Translations under genes and position numbers: made by a program | The notes under the pieces: generated by a model | The model's input: only the letters and a program-made list of their open reading frames with translations | The model's database searches: none | Told to the model about the DNA's origin: nothing | Assembly: GCF_003573695.1 (NCBI RefSeq) | Contig: NW_020639929.1 | Span: 958,406 to 1,022,405, forward strand | DNA from: Papaver somniferum | Taxonomy: Eukaryota; Streptophyta; Magnoliopsida; Ranunculales; Papaveraceae | Direction of reading: 5' to 3' | DNA length: 64,000 nt | Shown here: piece after piece, positions 46,669 to 56,633 of the stretch | Position numbering within the stretch: the stretch's first letter is position 1 | Layout: every line of letters begins with the position of its first letter

Positions 46669-48329
46669 ATTGAAAAGACGAGGGTACCCAAATACACCAC
46701 AATTTTTTTTTCAACCTATAAGTCATCTTCCGAATGTGATCGTATATGGACAGAGTCGAGACAATACTACAATTCAGTTCCACACCTTGTGTGATTGTCT
46801 ATGGATACGAGATTGAGACAATACGACAACAAGGACTGCACTTGATAATAGGTTCGGTAATAACCGAAAATCTATAGGATTAATATCAAGTATTATGGAG
46901 TTAACGCACTTGTGTATTTCAATTAATTATATTAACAATTATAATGCGAAAAAAAAATTAAAATACACAGCAAGATTTTGTTAACGAGGAAACCGAAAAT
47001 GCAGAAAAACGTCGGGACCTAGTCCGAGTATTTAATATTTTCAGAACTAAGCCTCTACACAAAATATAATACCAACTTCTTATAGTTGAGACTAAGCAGA
47101 CTACCCATAGATACTTAGTTCCCTCAGTATCCCTGTGCCTTCGAATTTTAGAGTCACGCGCGTGAATCACAATTTCCTTTGGTTCGTATTTCAAACAATA
47201 AAGGAAAAACTTGTTTGGTATCAACTTTGTTTAAACTTATGATTTGAGTTTGACAAAGTCTCTTCCGTTAGATTAGTCTATCCTATAACTATTAAAACAG
47301 TTAAGTTTAGATATACAACATTCAAATTCGGACAATGAAGAATGCCACCAAATGATTGTTTCTGATCTTAAGCAACAAGAAAATCAAATCTATCAAAGAT
47401 AAACTGATTCTAGTTGGATCCACGCATGATCAAGGTTTGTGCACTAGATCCACAAGATACAAAAACTAATAAGAAATCTTCTTCTTCTTCAAATATTCTA
47501 TTGCCTTCAAATACCTGCACAACAACACTTGAATCCTCTTGTGATCAATCACACACAAAACGGAGTCTGTTAACAATGGATTATCACAAGATGTCTTTAT
47601 ATCTAACAAAAATTATAAATATCACGTCGACACTTTGATCTAGTCTGAGTGAATCTTATATCAGAAGAGAATATTCTCAAGAATAAAGAAAGTAGGTGCA
47701 ATCAAAGTTTCAACAACAGCTAGCCAATCAAATCAAATCGGAAACTAATAACACTGCAATTATTTAGTTTCCAACCAATGGTACTCGTAGAGCTTCTTGA
47801 TCCCACAGAAGTCTTTAAACGAGCGGTCGTAAGATATTTCACCTATTTATGATACTTTCCTCTCTGATTATACGGTTCCACCAGAAACAACAAGATTGAA
47901 GTTTTCCTGTCTCTTAGGATAGTTTGCTAGAAATGCAAACTTAGGTATTTATAGATCAAGGATGTTTGGACACCAAGGAATTTCCAAAACCGAAAATATT
48001 CTCAAGATATGCAATGAATGCCAAAATTCAGTTTTCCTAATTCCAATGAATGCTTGTACAATATTTTCGAAATCTCTTAATAGAAAATCTCCAATTAGTA
48101 AATGCACATTACTAATATTTATTCTCTAGAACTATACATTAATTTCTGGTAATTAAAGCATATAAAATCAAAAACCTTACTTAAAATATTCTTAATTTAT
48201 TTCGGCGCAGGACCACCTTGAGTACCAAGGAATATCTTTGAAAAATAAATGATAAGAGTTACTGCTCATGTTCAAAGTATGTTGACATCTTTACACCGCA
48301 AATCCTTATTTCATATGTACTTAAATTTG

Positions 48330-48790
48330 CATCTTGGAATCGGTTCTACCACACTTTCCAAACAAGTTTAGTATTGGTTCTACCATACTTCCAAGACTAC
48401 TATGTGATTGGTCATACCAAGTCACAATGTTTAGTTGTGATCGGTCCTACCAAGTCACATACATGGGCTTGTATCGGTTATAGCAATCACTAGGATCGGT
48501 TCTACCTATATATGGTCTCTACTTGGGATCGGTCACACCAGTCACTAGGATCGGTTATACCAGTTACAAGGATCGGTCACACTCCACTTATGATCCATCA
48601 CACCAATTATCAGAATCGGTCACACCAATTACAAAGATCGATCATACCATCTCATGGTGATTAGTTAGGATCGGTTATACCAATTAACAAGATCCGTCAT
48701 ACCAAATCATAAGTCTAGGTACTGTGATCGTTTATACCAAGATACATAACCGAAGTTATGTATCGGTTCTATCAACTCACACATATTGGT
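48330..48790 (-). repeat. LTR minisatellite, GATCGGTCACACC-type, 5' LTR copy
   Basis: Tandem GGATCGGTTATACCAnTTAC and GGATCGGTCACACCA units, same class as at 45230-45690. Confidence 0.75.
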
Positions 48791-49125
48791 CATCAATGTA
48801 TATGAAATGAATAGAAAGACCAATAAACCTATTGATTTCCCTTTCGATTCATGAAACAAGTTCATGAAAGTACTTCTTTTAAACAAATGTTAAACATTGT
48901 TTCCTAGGATGAAATATTTACCATACACCCATTCACATAATCATAAGAACTATATACAAGATTATGTCGATGTCATATCTACGAAGAAGATAAGCGTTAT
49001 ATTTCATAGTCTAATTCCTTAATACTATGATTATATTGTTTTGATCATGTGTCTCTCTACCAGAGTATAATATACAATATATACATCTTCGTTGTTACGT
49101 TTTTCAATATAGCACGACTTGAAAT

Positions 49126-50196
49126 ATATGTTAGGAATTGAAAAAAGTTCAAGTCAATATTACTAACCTCAAGTAGAAGGATGATGCAGTCATTGTAGTT
49201 GTTACTTCTTCACATTCTTCAGGTCTTCGGAGTAATACTTGTATGTATCAACATTCCTAGACTTTCTAGTATAACCTAAACGAAGTTGACTCTAGTATTT
49301 AAAGAGATGAGTTTTCATACTAAAATATGACCAAAAAGCTTTATACGGTTGATGCACAAGAATTCCCGAGATCTCTGTATAAGTTTGATTATCGCCAGAG
49401 CGAGAAATCTCTGGATGAGTTTATCGCGAGATGGAAGAAGTTTAAAGAGAGAAATTTCTCTGGGTAATTTTAATACATGATGTATAAATAGGTGTGTATT
49501 TTTAATTACCAATTAGTGGTTTTCCTAATCAACACCCGCGTCCCGACGCCCAACGTATAAAGGGTATCTCAGCCGTTATCAAAATACACACATAGTTTTG
49601 GTCAACTATTTGTATTTGTCATAGTTTCTGTCAATATGGAATCAATCATAGTTTTGGTTATTTCTACGAAGAGAGCGGAGGAGTGTGATGAAGAAATTAA
49701 AAAACTGTTTGACCTTTGGGTTTCTTTTGATGATGCGTCTATCGGGCCATGCCCATTCCCACATGTTATTGTTGTTTTCATACACAAGTGCTGCCATAAA
49801 TGAGGGAGTTAAAGGCTATGTGGCACTAAATCGATCAAAAACTTTGAAAATGGAGATTTAATTCCTTGGTGTGTGTAGATTAAGTTGATGCAGAATTAAA
49901 GAACTAGAAGCACAGACAGGATTCTAGGACTGCAAATCTTACAAACAAACAAGCTGGTAGTCCGTAGTCTCATTTTTTAGGAATTGAAAGATATGTTAGG
50001 AATTGAAAAAAGTTCAAGTCAATATTACTAACCTCAAGTAGAAGGATGATGCAGTCATTATAGTTGTTACTTCTTCACATTCTTCAGGTCTTCGGAGTAA
50101 TACTTGTATGTATCAACATTCCTAGACTTTCTAGTATAACCTAAACGAAGTTGACTCTAGTATTTAAAGAGATGAGTTTTCATACTAAAATATGAC
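49126..50196. repeat. 206-bp direct duplication flanking a 659-bp unrelated segment
   Basis: 49126-49331 and 49991-50196 differ at one position by eye (ATTGTAG versus ATTATAG) at a constant offset of 865. Between them 49332-49990 is unlike the LTR and has no recognised gene or transposon ends. Confidence 0.85.
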
Positions 50197-50250
50197 AACC
50201 AAACTTGACTAACCAAAGCTTGGTGAGTTCAACCGAGCTATGCTCTAACA

Positions 50251-51770
50251 AGAAGATTATTGGCTTCGTATCTTTGTGATTTGCTTCGTGCGAAACTTGA
50301 TAGGATGGGATCCGACTAGATCTAGAACGCATCCTAAATCTCCCGATAAAAAAAAAACGCTCTGTATCTTTGTGATTTGCTTCGTACATAATAAAAACGC
50401 TTTATATAACGCCTCCTAAAACTCTCGATACTGACATAAAAACATCTCTATCAGTGGGTGCTAAACATCCTATATGGATGTCTTATTTAAACCATTATTT
50501 ATGAAGTCTTATATATGTGGCAAAAATAAGAGTGTTTCGCTCATAAACTATATCCAATAGTGTGGAGTCTTATTTTAGAATTTGATTTTTGGATAAAGAA
50601 TAAAAGTAATTTCTTGTTTCCTATAGGTTTTGAAAAACTTGTTTGAAATTAAAATACTCCATTTACGAATCTCCATCAATAGGTAAATAAAATTTGTTTT
50701 CTCCATCATATAAATATTCACCCATTTCAAATTTGTCACTGGAATCACTCATTTTGGTTGAGTGAACCAAAATCTAGGGTTTCACAAATATCACAAAAGT
50801 TTTTCTTTTTTTTCTCCTCTACACTTTACTTTTTTTTTAAACTCTAAAATCTGATTTTGATTTGTTTTATAATAAATATATAAGTGAAATTTGATTATCA
50901 AAATTAAACTTGATTATCAACACTAAACTAGATTATCAACACTAAACTATGTAAGGGTTAATTAGTCATTACAATTTTCTTTTGATAAGAGGCATTTGAA
51001 ATTACCGTCTGATGATCCTTTTTGTCCTATTATATCAGCCCCTCTAATAAAAACCCCTTCTTCTATAACAAGTTATGTCGAAAAGCAAACTGATGTTTAT
51101 GTAATTTTTTTAGTGAATGACCGGTTTGCCATCATACACCTAGATTTGGTAATTCTTTATTTTTTATCAAAATTTTACCGAATTGCGGTAATTGAAGATT
51201 TGTTTGTTTGTTTTTCTTCAAAATTTGTTTCTTTCTTTTTTCAATTATAAAAAGACCGAACTTTCATTATGTACCTAAATGTGGAATTCCATGTTTGTTT
51301 GTTTTTTTCTCTTCGAAATTCATAAAGTTGGAAAAATCAATTTATGAAAGAAAAGAAAATAAACTTTTTTTTATGTTCATCACCAAACTTTCGTTCATTA
51401 ACTTTTGTTATGTTCCGTTCTTTTTTTTCCTTGGTCATAGAATATTGTCATTGAAATTCAAAAATTATAGATTATGACATTCTATTTTGTAATTCATCTC
51501 CGTATGAAAGACTTCGTATGAATGAGACCCAGCCCGTGGTGGTTGGACTCTTTCGTCGTCTTCCTCACTTACATATTCGGGTATTAATTAACTCGCTTCA
51601 CTAATTTCGTCCTCTCTTAGCTTTCTCATAGCCATGCACTCATGCAGTGATCATTTCAGGGATTTCGCCCAGGGCACATTTATGTTAGGTTGCGGTTGGT
51701 CCAATGCACTTGGTAACGTGAGATTTAGCGTAATTATCAATGCAATATATATTTTTAGGGCGCTACGTAA
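50251..51770. other. Unassigned AT-rich DNA
   Basis: No gene recognised. GTATCTTTGTGATTTGCTTCGT occurs in two near-identical copies (about 50269 and 50367), and a three-unit 19-bp repeat lies at 50893-50949. T-rich stretches at 51100-51450 give only chance open frames. Confidence 0.5.
50893..50949. repeat. Three-unit 19-bp tandem repeat
   Basis: GATTATCAAnAnTAAACTn three times in a row. Confidence 0.85.
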
Positions 51771-51871
51771 TGAAGGACCGATTCAGCTGGTACACAAGTT
51801 AATATCTCTAACACAATCTTGAGTGGTAGCTTTTTGAAAGGACCCATGACAGAATCCTTACTAGTCTTCAT
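51771..51871 (-). pseudogene. F-box protein fragment (duplication copy B)
   Basis: From an ATG at 51871: MKTSKDSVMGPFKKLP then LKIVLEILTCVPAESVLH, the start of an F-box, paralogous to 264-849 and without that copy's TA insertion. It breaks off at about 51772, where unrelated DNA begins, so most of the F-box and everything after it is missing. Confidence 0.7.
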
Positions 51872-52134
51872 ACAGAGAAACAACTTGTTAGTGTCCAAGA
51901 AATGGTGATGGAAACAAAATGGGGATTTTGTCCGTAGAATGAAGAGGTTGGGGTTCAAGAAATTCTAGAAATCTTTGTATAGAGATCCATAGATTTGATT
52001 CAAGAAATTTGTTATGGTTTTGAGAAAGGAAACAACTGGAGAATGGGGGTTCCGTAACTTCTGTCTGGGGAAGTGGAAATAGATTAACGTGATTTCTTAT
52101 GTTTTGGGGGAGAGATGAGAAAATGGTTTTTTTA
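51772..52134. other. Segmental duplication copy B, left part
   Basis: Aligns with about 770-1125 of copy A (AAATGGTGATGGAAACAAAATGG-type words, GAGAGATGAGA). It is cut by a DNA transposon at 52135 and resumes at 54964, continuing to 55383. Confidence 0.75.
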
Positions 52135-52565
52135 CCTGGCTAAATTGGGGCTTATACCACTTAATTGGGGTCTATAGCTAGATGATAAAAAAAGTCACTA
52201 AAAATTACTTCACACCACCCCTTATCAAAATAATTACCAAACTACCTATTTTACTCCTGATTAATTAGCACTAATTAATCATATTAGGGGTTAATTTTGT
52301 TTTGAATGTGAGATTAACTAATGTTAGAGAGTTCATCAAAACATCAACATTTTGATTTTTTTCCGTAAAAGTTACACAGAATTGGTTATGTTCATTCACT
52401 TGTAAACTGATTCTGGATTGGTGTTTAGAATTACCAGAGGACACCCATAATCAGTTTACTTTGACATGTTTTGTAATCCGATTATGAAAATCGGATTTTT
52501 CTTATGACATATATAAACCGATTGTTTCCTTTCATTACCAATTTTCATTCATCGATTATTATTAT

Positions 52566-52676
52566 AGGATGCATTTAGCACATGCATCAAGCCTTTAAAC
52601 CCCTACGCGACCCTAGTGGATGAGTTATAGTCTCGTGAGGGTTTGCATAGAGGTCTACTCACAAAACCTTTACAAA
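52566..52676 (-). repeat. Athila 3' region fragment inside the DNA transposon
   Basis: GCATTTAGC...GCnTTTAAACCCCTA, CCCTAGTGG and GAGTTATAGTCTCG match about 3155-3260 of the outer retroelement's 3' region. It is a piece of retroelement DNA within a DNA transposon. Confidence 0.7.
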
Positions 52677-52690
52677 AAATTCTAAAGCCA

Positions 52691-53207
52691 TCAATCTTCC
52701 TCTGACGAAGACAATACCGCATCCAAGTAGTCCGGGTTATCCTCCGGGATTCTATCTGCCAAGAAGTGGTAGCTTGCATCGAATGCGAATGCTTCCCCTT
52801 TTACTTCCAAGTAGCGCGCTTTCACGACTTCGTGCTACAAAAACACAAAAACAAGCTTACATTTGTTACTGGTGTTTCGTTGGAAAATAACACAACATGT
52901 GGTACGTAAAAAAAACCACAAAATTACTTACAAATTATGCAATGGACAAGGTGAAGGGGCGAGCGTTAAAAATCGGAGGTTGGAGAGATAAAAAAGCAAG
53001 TATCGCATTTTCGATGACGTGGTGTCTTTCATGGATGGCTTGAACACTTCTTGCGTTAGGATTTCCAAATTATTAGATAAATTTGTTGTGTACTTTAACC
53101 CAAAAGGTTGTTGAATCCTCTCTTTCGGAGGATTGACGTCTAAGCCGATTTTCCGCATACCATGCTTTCGTGATTGCCAAATCTTCCGCGGAGTCGAATG
53201 ATGCCAT
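52691..53207 (-). pseudogene. Myb/SANT-like transposon protein remnant, two exons
   Basis: Exon 1 53207-52932 and exon 2 52834-52691 join in frame over a GT-AG intron. Sequence features: DLAITKAWYAEN and TTFWVKVHNKFI, like the Myb/trihelix domain of plant transposon ORF1 proteins, then NARSVQAIHERHHVIENAIL, and after the intron HEVVKARYLEVKGEAFAFDA ending in DSSSEED-like acidic residues. Three in-frame TAA codons (two together near 53083, one near 52937) break it. The family assignment is moderate. Confidence 0.5.
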
Positions 53208-53491
53208 TTCTTGTATGTATACGTATGAAATGAGTAGTTGTGGAGTATATGGAGTGAGGGGGAATAAAATTATCAATTTTGGGGCAAATGAGGTCCAAGG
53301 GTGAGGTCTCTATTTATAGAGAAAGTCCCAAATGGCTATTGTTTTTGAAAAACGTATAATAATTTGAAATAATCGCTCTTTTAGAAGGACTATAAAATCC
53401 GATTGTGTTTATATGCCACAAGGAATCGGTCTTTCTTGCGACCAAAGTAAACCGATTAGAGTCATTTTAAATTTTGAATTTTCACCGACAC

Positions 53492-53631
53492 TAATCGGTT
53501 TATATATTTCCATATGTGATCCGATTCTATAAAATCCAGAAAGATTGGCCTCCATAATCGGTTTATATATTTCCATATGTGATCCGATTCTATAAAATCC
53601 AGAAAGATTGGCCTCCATAATCGGTTTATAA
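53492..53631. repeat. 63-bp tandem repeat, two full units and a partial third
   Basis: TAATCGGTTTATATATTTCC starts at 53492, 53555 and 53618, an exact 63-bp period. The unit contains one AATCGG...CCGATT inverted pair. 63 is a multiple of 3, so the minus strand stays open across it, but I see no sign that it is translated. Confidence 0.9.
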
Positions 53632-53830
53632 TGACATATCGAGTAAACCGATTCTTGACATGTCAAGCTCGAATTATAGAACAACACATAATTATAATTA
53701 AAGCTTCAAGTTCATCAAGTTCAACACAAATATCATCCAAAATAAAAACCTTAAAAGAGTGTTAAGAACTTAAAATAACCATAAGTCTTGCAAACTTAAA
53801 CTTTTAATATCTAAAACTTAACATAAGAAC

Positions 53831-54235
53831 TTAAACAACATGAGCACCAACACCAGCATCACCACCATCAGCAGGAGCACCAGCACAAGCAGCGCCACCA
53901 TCGGCAGGGGCACCATCACCAGCATCAGCATCACCAACATCACCACCATCAGGAGCAGCAGCTTGTGCTTCAGCCATTACTTCCCACATATCTTGCATTT
54001 CTGCATGGACCTCCCTCCCAGATGAAATCATGTTTATCCTCATCCTGGCGAAGGTGATGACCTCAATAAGCTCTTCAAGTGAAAGCTTATCAATCAATGC
54101 CAGGGCTTGTTCAAGCCGGGTTTCAGCTCGGAATGCAAACTTGTATAGGTTCCTCACCGGCACTCTTTGTGGTTGCCTCAAGATATCCTCCACGGATAAA
54201 TCGCGATTGTAGAATGGTAGGTGTCCGAAGTCCAT
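53831..54235 (-). CDS. Unrecognised acidic ORF in DNA transposon
   Basis: From ATG 54235 (MDFGHLPFYNRDLSVEDI), directly after a possible splice acceptor (TTTGTGTAG), 134 codons. A helical-looking first half (LEQALALIDKLSLEELIEV) is followed by an Ala/Gly/Asp low-complexity tail (about residues 89-134). No known domain is seen. It could be the second exon group of the same element's protein as 52691-53207, or a chance frame. Confidence 0.35.
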   Translation of the reverse strand: MDFGHLPFYNRDLSVEDILRQPQRVPVRNLYKFAFRAETRLEQALALIDKLSLEELIEVITFARMRINMISSGREVHAEMQDMWEVMAEAQAAAPDGGDVGDADAGDGAPADGGAACAGAPADGGDAGVGAHVV

Positions 54236-54963
54236 TCTACACAAAAAATAAACAAAAATCAAGTTAAAAATCGGTACATAAAGAAATATATGTAACCCGA
54301 TTCTGAAGTGACCACTAAAACCGGTTTATGTGGTACATGTATAAAATCCGATTATGAAAGAAATATGAAAAGACTATATTAATCGGATTATACATATTAC
54401 ATATATAAACCGATTTTGGCGATGTATTTTCATATTTCATTTCTAAGCCAGAATCGGATAATGTTAATCCTAATGTAAACGGATTACTGTGCATGCTCTT
54501 CATGGTCGAAAAAAAATCAAGAATCAGTTTATTCAATAGGTCAATAAAAATCGATTCTGGGTGTAATCAAAGTTTTGATTTGTCAAAAACGATGATTTAA
54601 AGATGTAAATCAATAAGATAAGAAGATAGGTTGATGGAGATTTACCTTCTTCTTGGTTGGATCGAAGATCGTTGGAGTAGAGGATGAAAAAAATAATTTG
54701 ATTAGGGTTTTGAGAATATGGAAAGTTTATGATAGAAATGAAAAGATTTTTTAGGTTTAGTTTTTTTTTGATTTTGGATTTACTGAAAATAGAAAGATTA
54801 GAATTTATATGAGTGATTTTTAGAAATTAATGTGGGGGTAAATTATTACTTTTTTTTATAAGGTTTGGGTGCCTAAAGTAATTTGGGGTGTGAGAAAGAA
54901 AAACCTATAGGCCCCAATTAAGTGGTCTAGGACTCTAGGCCCCAATTTAACCAGGTTTTTTTA

Positions 54964-55383
54964 CAAACGTTAAATTAGGTTTGTAGAACGTTATATTCTG
55001 GACTACCCCTTGGTAATTTCTTATCCAAACTTTTAGCATTTGGATATTAAGTGAATGTGGATTAAAATGCAGCTAGCTGAACAAAATATCTGGTGACTTC
55101 TACCATGTTATGTTCTACAGGGTCCAAGAGAGCCTTTGGGTTCCCCACATCGTTTATAGACTGGTTGGATATATTACAAGTTACATACGTCTGTCTTTCA
55201 CGGATGGATATTCATGACGCAACCATCAGATGAGGAGCACATTATGTTTACCACTAATAAAGGGATGTTTCAAAGCTATGTCGTTCGGTCTGAAAAATCT
55301 GCAAGATCTGTTGAAAACATTCACTGCCTCAAGAAATTATATAGAATGATAGTCTAATCCATCTAAATGTTTCTTTGGAGTTT
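54964..55383. other. Segmental duplication copy B, middle part
   Basis: Aligns with about 1128-1622 of copy A (AAACGTTAAATTAGGTTTGT, GGGTCCAAGAGAGCC, GATGAGGAGCACATTATG). At 55376 it enters the Tat/Ogre pol remnant. Confidence 0.75.
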
Positions 55384-56315
55384 AGAGTGGAAAATTTCCT
55401 GGCTTCATGGTAACCAGCAATGGGATAGAAGTTGATTCTTTGAAAATCAGAACCATACGGGAAAATACCACCTCCTACCTGTAAAAAAGATATCCATAAG
55501 TTAACTGGGAAGTTAGCTGCATCAAATCGATTTATCTATGGATTGTCAGACAAGAGCGAGTCTTTCTTCAATCTAATCGAGAAAAAAAAAAGATTTCGAA
55601 TAGGCTACCGAATTTCATTCAACTTATGACCTAATAAAAACTTATATGTCATGTGTATCAGTTCTCTCTTCCCTAGTTCCAAATGACGATTTTTACCTTT
55701 ACACGACAAATACACTGACCACCGCCTGTCCATCACTAGTCAAGGTGGAAGAGAACAAAGAGAAACCGAATTATTTCATCAAAATAACTCTGAATTCACC
55801 AGAATCTAGGTACTCTCATCTCGATAAATTTATCTATCTATTTCTCTTCTATTAAGCTGAGACCATATTTCTCGAGTTGGGAGATAAATGTTATCACCAT
55901 ATACCCAGTTGAAAATTTGCTATCAAAAGAGAATAAAAATGGCCGAATATCTAAATGGGAAGTACACTTGAAATAATTTGTTCTGAACTATATGCCTCAG
56001 AAGGAAATCAAATGGCAAGAAGTTTCTGACTTTTTAGTTGATTTCCTAGTTAAGGATCCTAACTTTGATCTCAATTCTGAGGAACTCCCTGAGCCAGAAT
56101 TGTTAACCAGATGTGAGGACTTATCACTAAATACATTCAGAGTCTGAAAAAGATTTTTAGATGGAGCTTCAAATGATATCAAAGGTGGAGGAGCCGGTGT
56201 GGTCATAATCACACCAAAGAACAACTTCATTGAGTATTTGTATATCTTGGCCTTCAGCCCAACTAACAACTAAGTTGAATATGGGGCATTGTTGCAAGGA
56301 CTTTTAACAGCAAAA
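55376..56315 (+). pseudogene. Tat/Ogre-lineage pol remnant, RT end to second RNase H (5' part)
   Basis: In order and with many frame breaks: end of RT (GFMVTSNGIEVDSLKIRTI, then LTGKLAASNRFIYGLSDKSE), first RNase H (YFIKITLNSPESRYSHLDKF), linker (SKWEVHLK, QEVSDFLVDFL), and the start of the second RNase H (LDGASNDIKGGGAGVVI, EYLYILAFSPTNN, ending GLLTAK). A second RNase H after the first is the hallmark of the Tat lineage. It is interrupted at 56315 by a Reina element and continues at 61395. Confidence 0.75.
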
Positions 56316-56604
56316 TGTTAGGGCTCTAAACCAAAACAACAACAACAGAAACTAAATAGAAGAACCCTAAGATAGAAATCCTTTTTTATTGGGGATTATC
56401 TACCTCTGTTTAATAAACAATAAAGAGAACTCAGTTTATAATTGATTGGAGTGTTTTTACAAAAATCAGGAGCTGAGTATTTATAACTACTCAATACTTG
56501 TCTACCAAGAAAATACCTACACGTTTAAGAACCTAACTAAACAAGGAAACTAGCTAGTTAACTAAATAAGGAAAATATTTTGGTAAAGGAGTTGGTACAC
56601 AACA
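56316..56604 (-). repeat. 3' LTR of Reina element
   Basis: TGTTGTGTACCAACTCC to AGCCCTAACA on the minus strand. Confidence 0.9.
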
Positions 56605-56617
56605 TCCCACCCTCCTT
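56605..56617 (-). promoter_or_regulatory. Polypurine tract of Reina element
   Basis: AAGGAGGGTGGGA on the minus strand, abutting the 3' LTR. Confidence 0.8.
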
Positions 56618-56633
56618 GAAAGAATTCTTGTCC

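Larger units (their letters stand above)
44336..50250 (-). mobile_element. Second long-LTR copia element, minus strand, most of interior lost
   Basis: 5' LTR 46671-50250, primer site 46657-46668, gag fragment 46284-46628, 3' LTR 44336-46283. Both LTRs start TGTTAGAGCATAnCTCGGTTGAA. The whole interior is about 390 bp, so nearly all of gag-pol was deleted. The 3' LTR is truncated at its far end and the 5' LTR carries an 865-bp insertion/duplication. Confidence 0.8.
46671..50250 (-). repeat. 5' LTR of second copia element, enlarged by insertion
   Basis: 3580 bp, TGTTAGAGCATAGCTCGG to TCTTTTCA. It contains the GATCGGT array, a TATA-like CTATAAATA at 47946-47954 and the 865-bp extra segment at 49332-50196. 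Confidence 0.8.
52380..54560. repeat. Dispersed AATCGG/CCGATT motif array inside the DNA transposon
   Basis: More than fifteen occurrences of AATCGGTTTA, TAAACCGATT or AATCCGATT, often as inverted pairs (for example at 52483-52502 and 53495-53527), concentrated outside the ORFs. They could be protein-binding subterminal repeats. Confidence 0.6.
52135..54955. mobile_element. DNA transposon with CCTGG terminal inverted repeats, 2.8 kb
   Basis: Termini CCTGGCTAAATTGGGGC and (reverse complement of right end) CCTGGTTAAATTGGGGC. The inverted similarity extends inward to TTAATTGGGGnCTATAG, about 45-55 bp with one internal indel. Flanks TTTTTTTA (52127-52134 and 54956-54963) form an 8-bp target duplication, 9 if the ambiguous G is counted. 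Copy A lacks this insert, which proves it is an insertion. Size of duplication suggests hAT or Mutator. No transposase was recognised; it carries a Myb-like ORF remnant, an acidic ORF and an Athila fragment. Confidence 0.8.

Noticed and set aside
45230..48790. GATCGGT arrays as a CRISPR-like array
   Set aside because: Units and spacers are both degenerate, they lie inside LTRs, and the genome is a plant's.
51208..51477. Phe-rich open frame suggesting a membrane protein
   Set aside because: It follows from T-rich low-complexity DNA and has no flanking gene signals.
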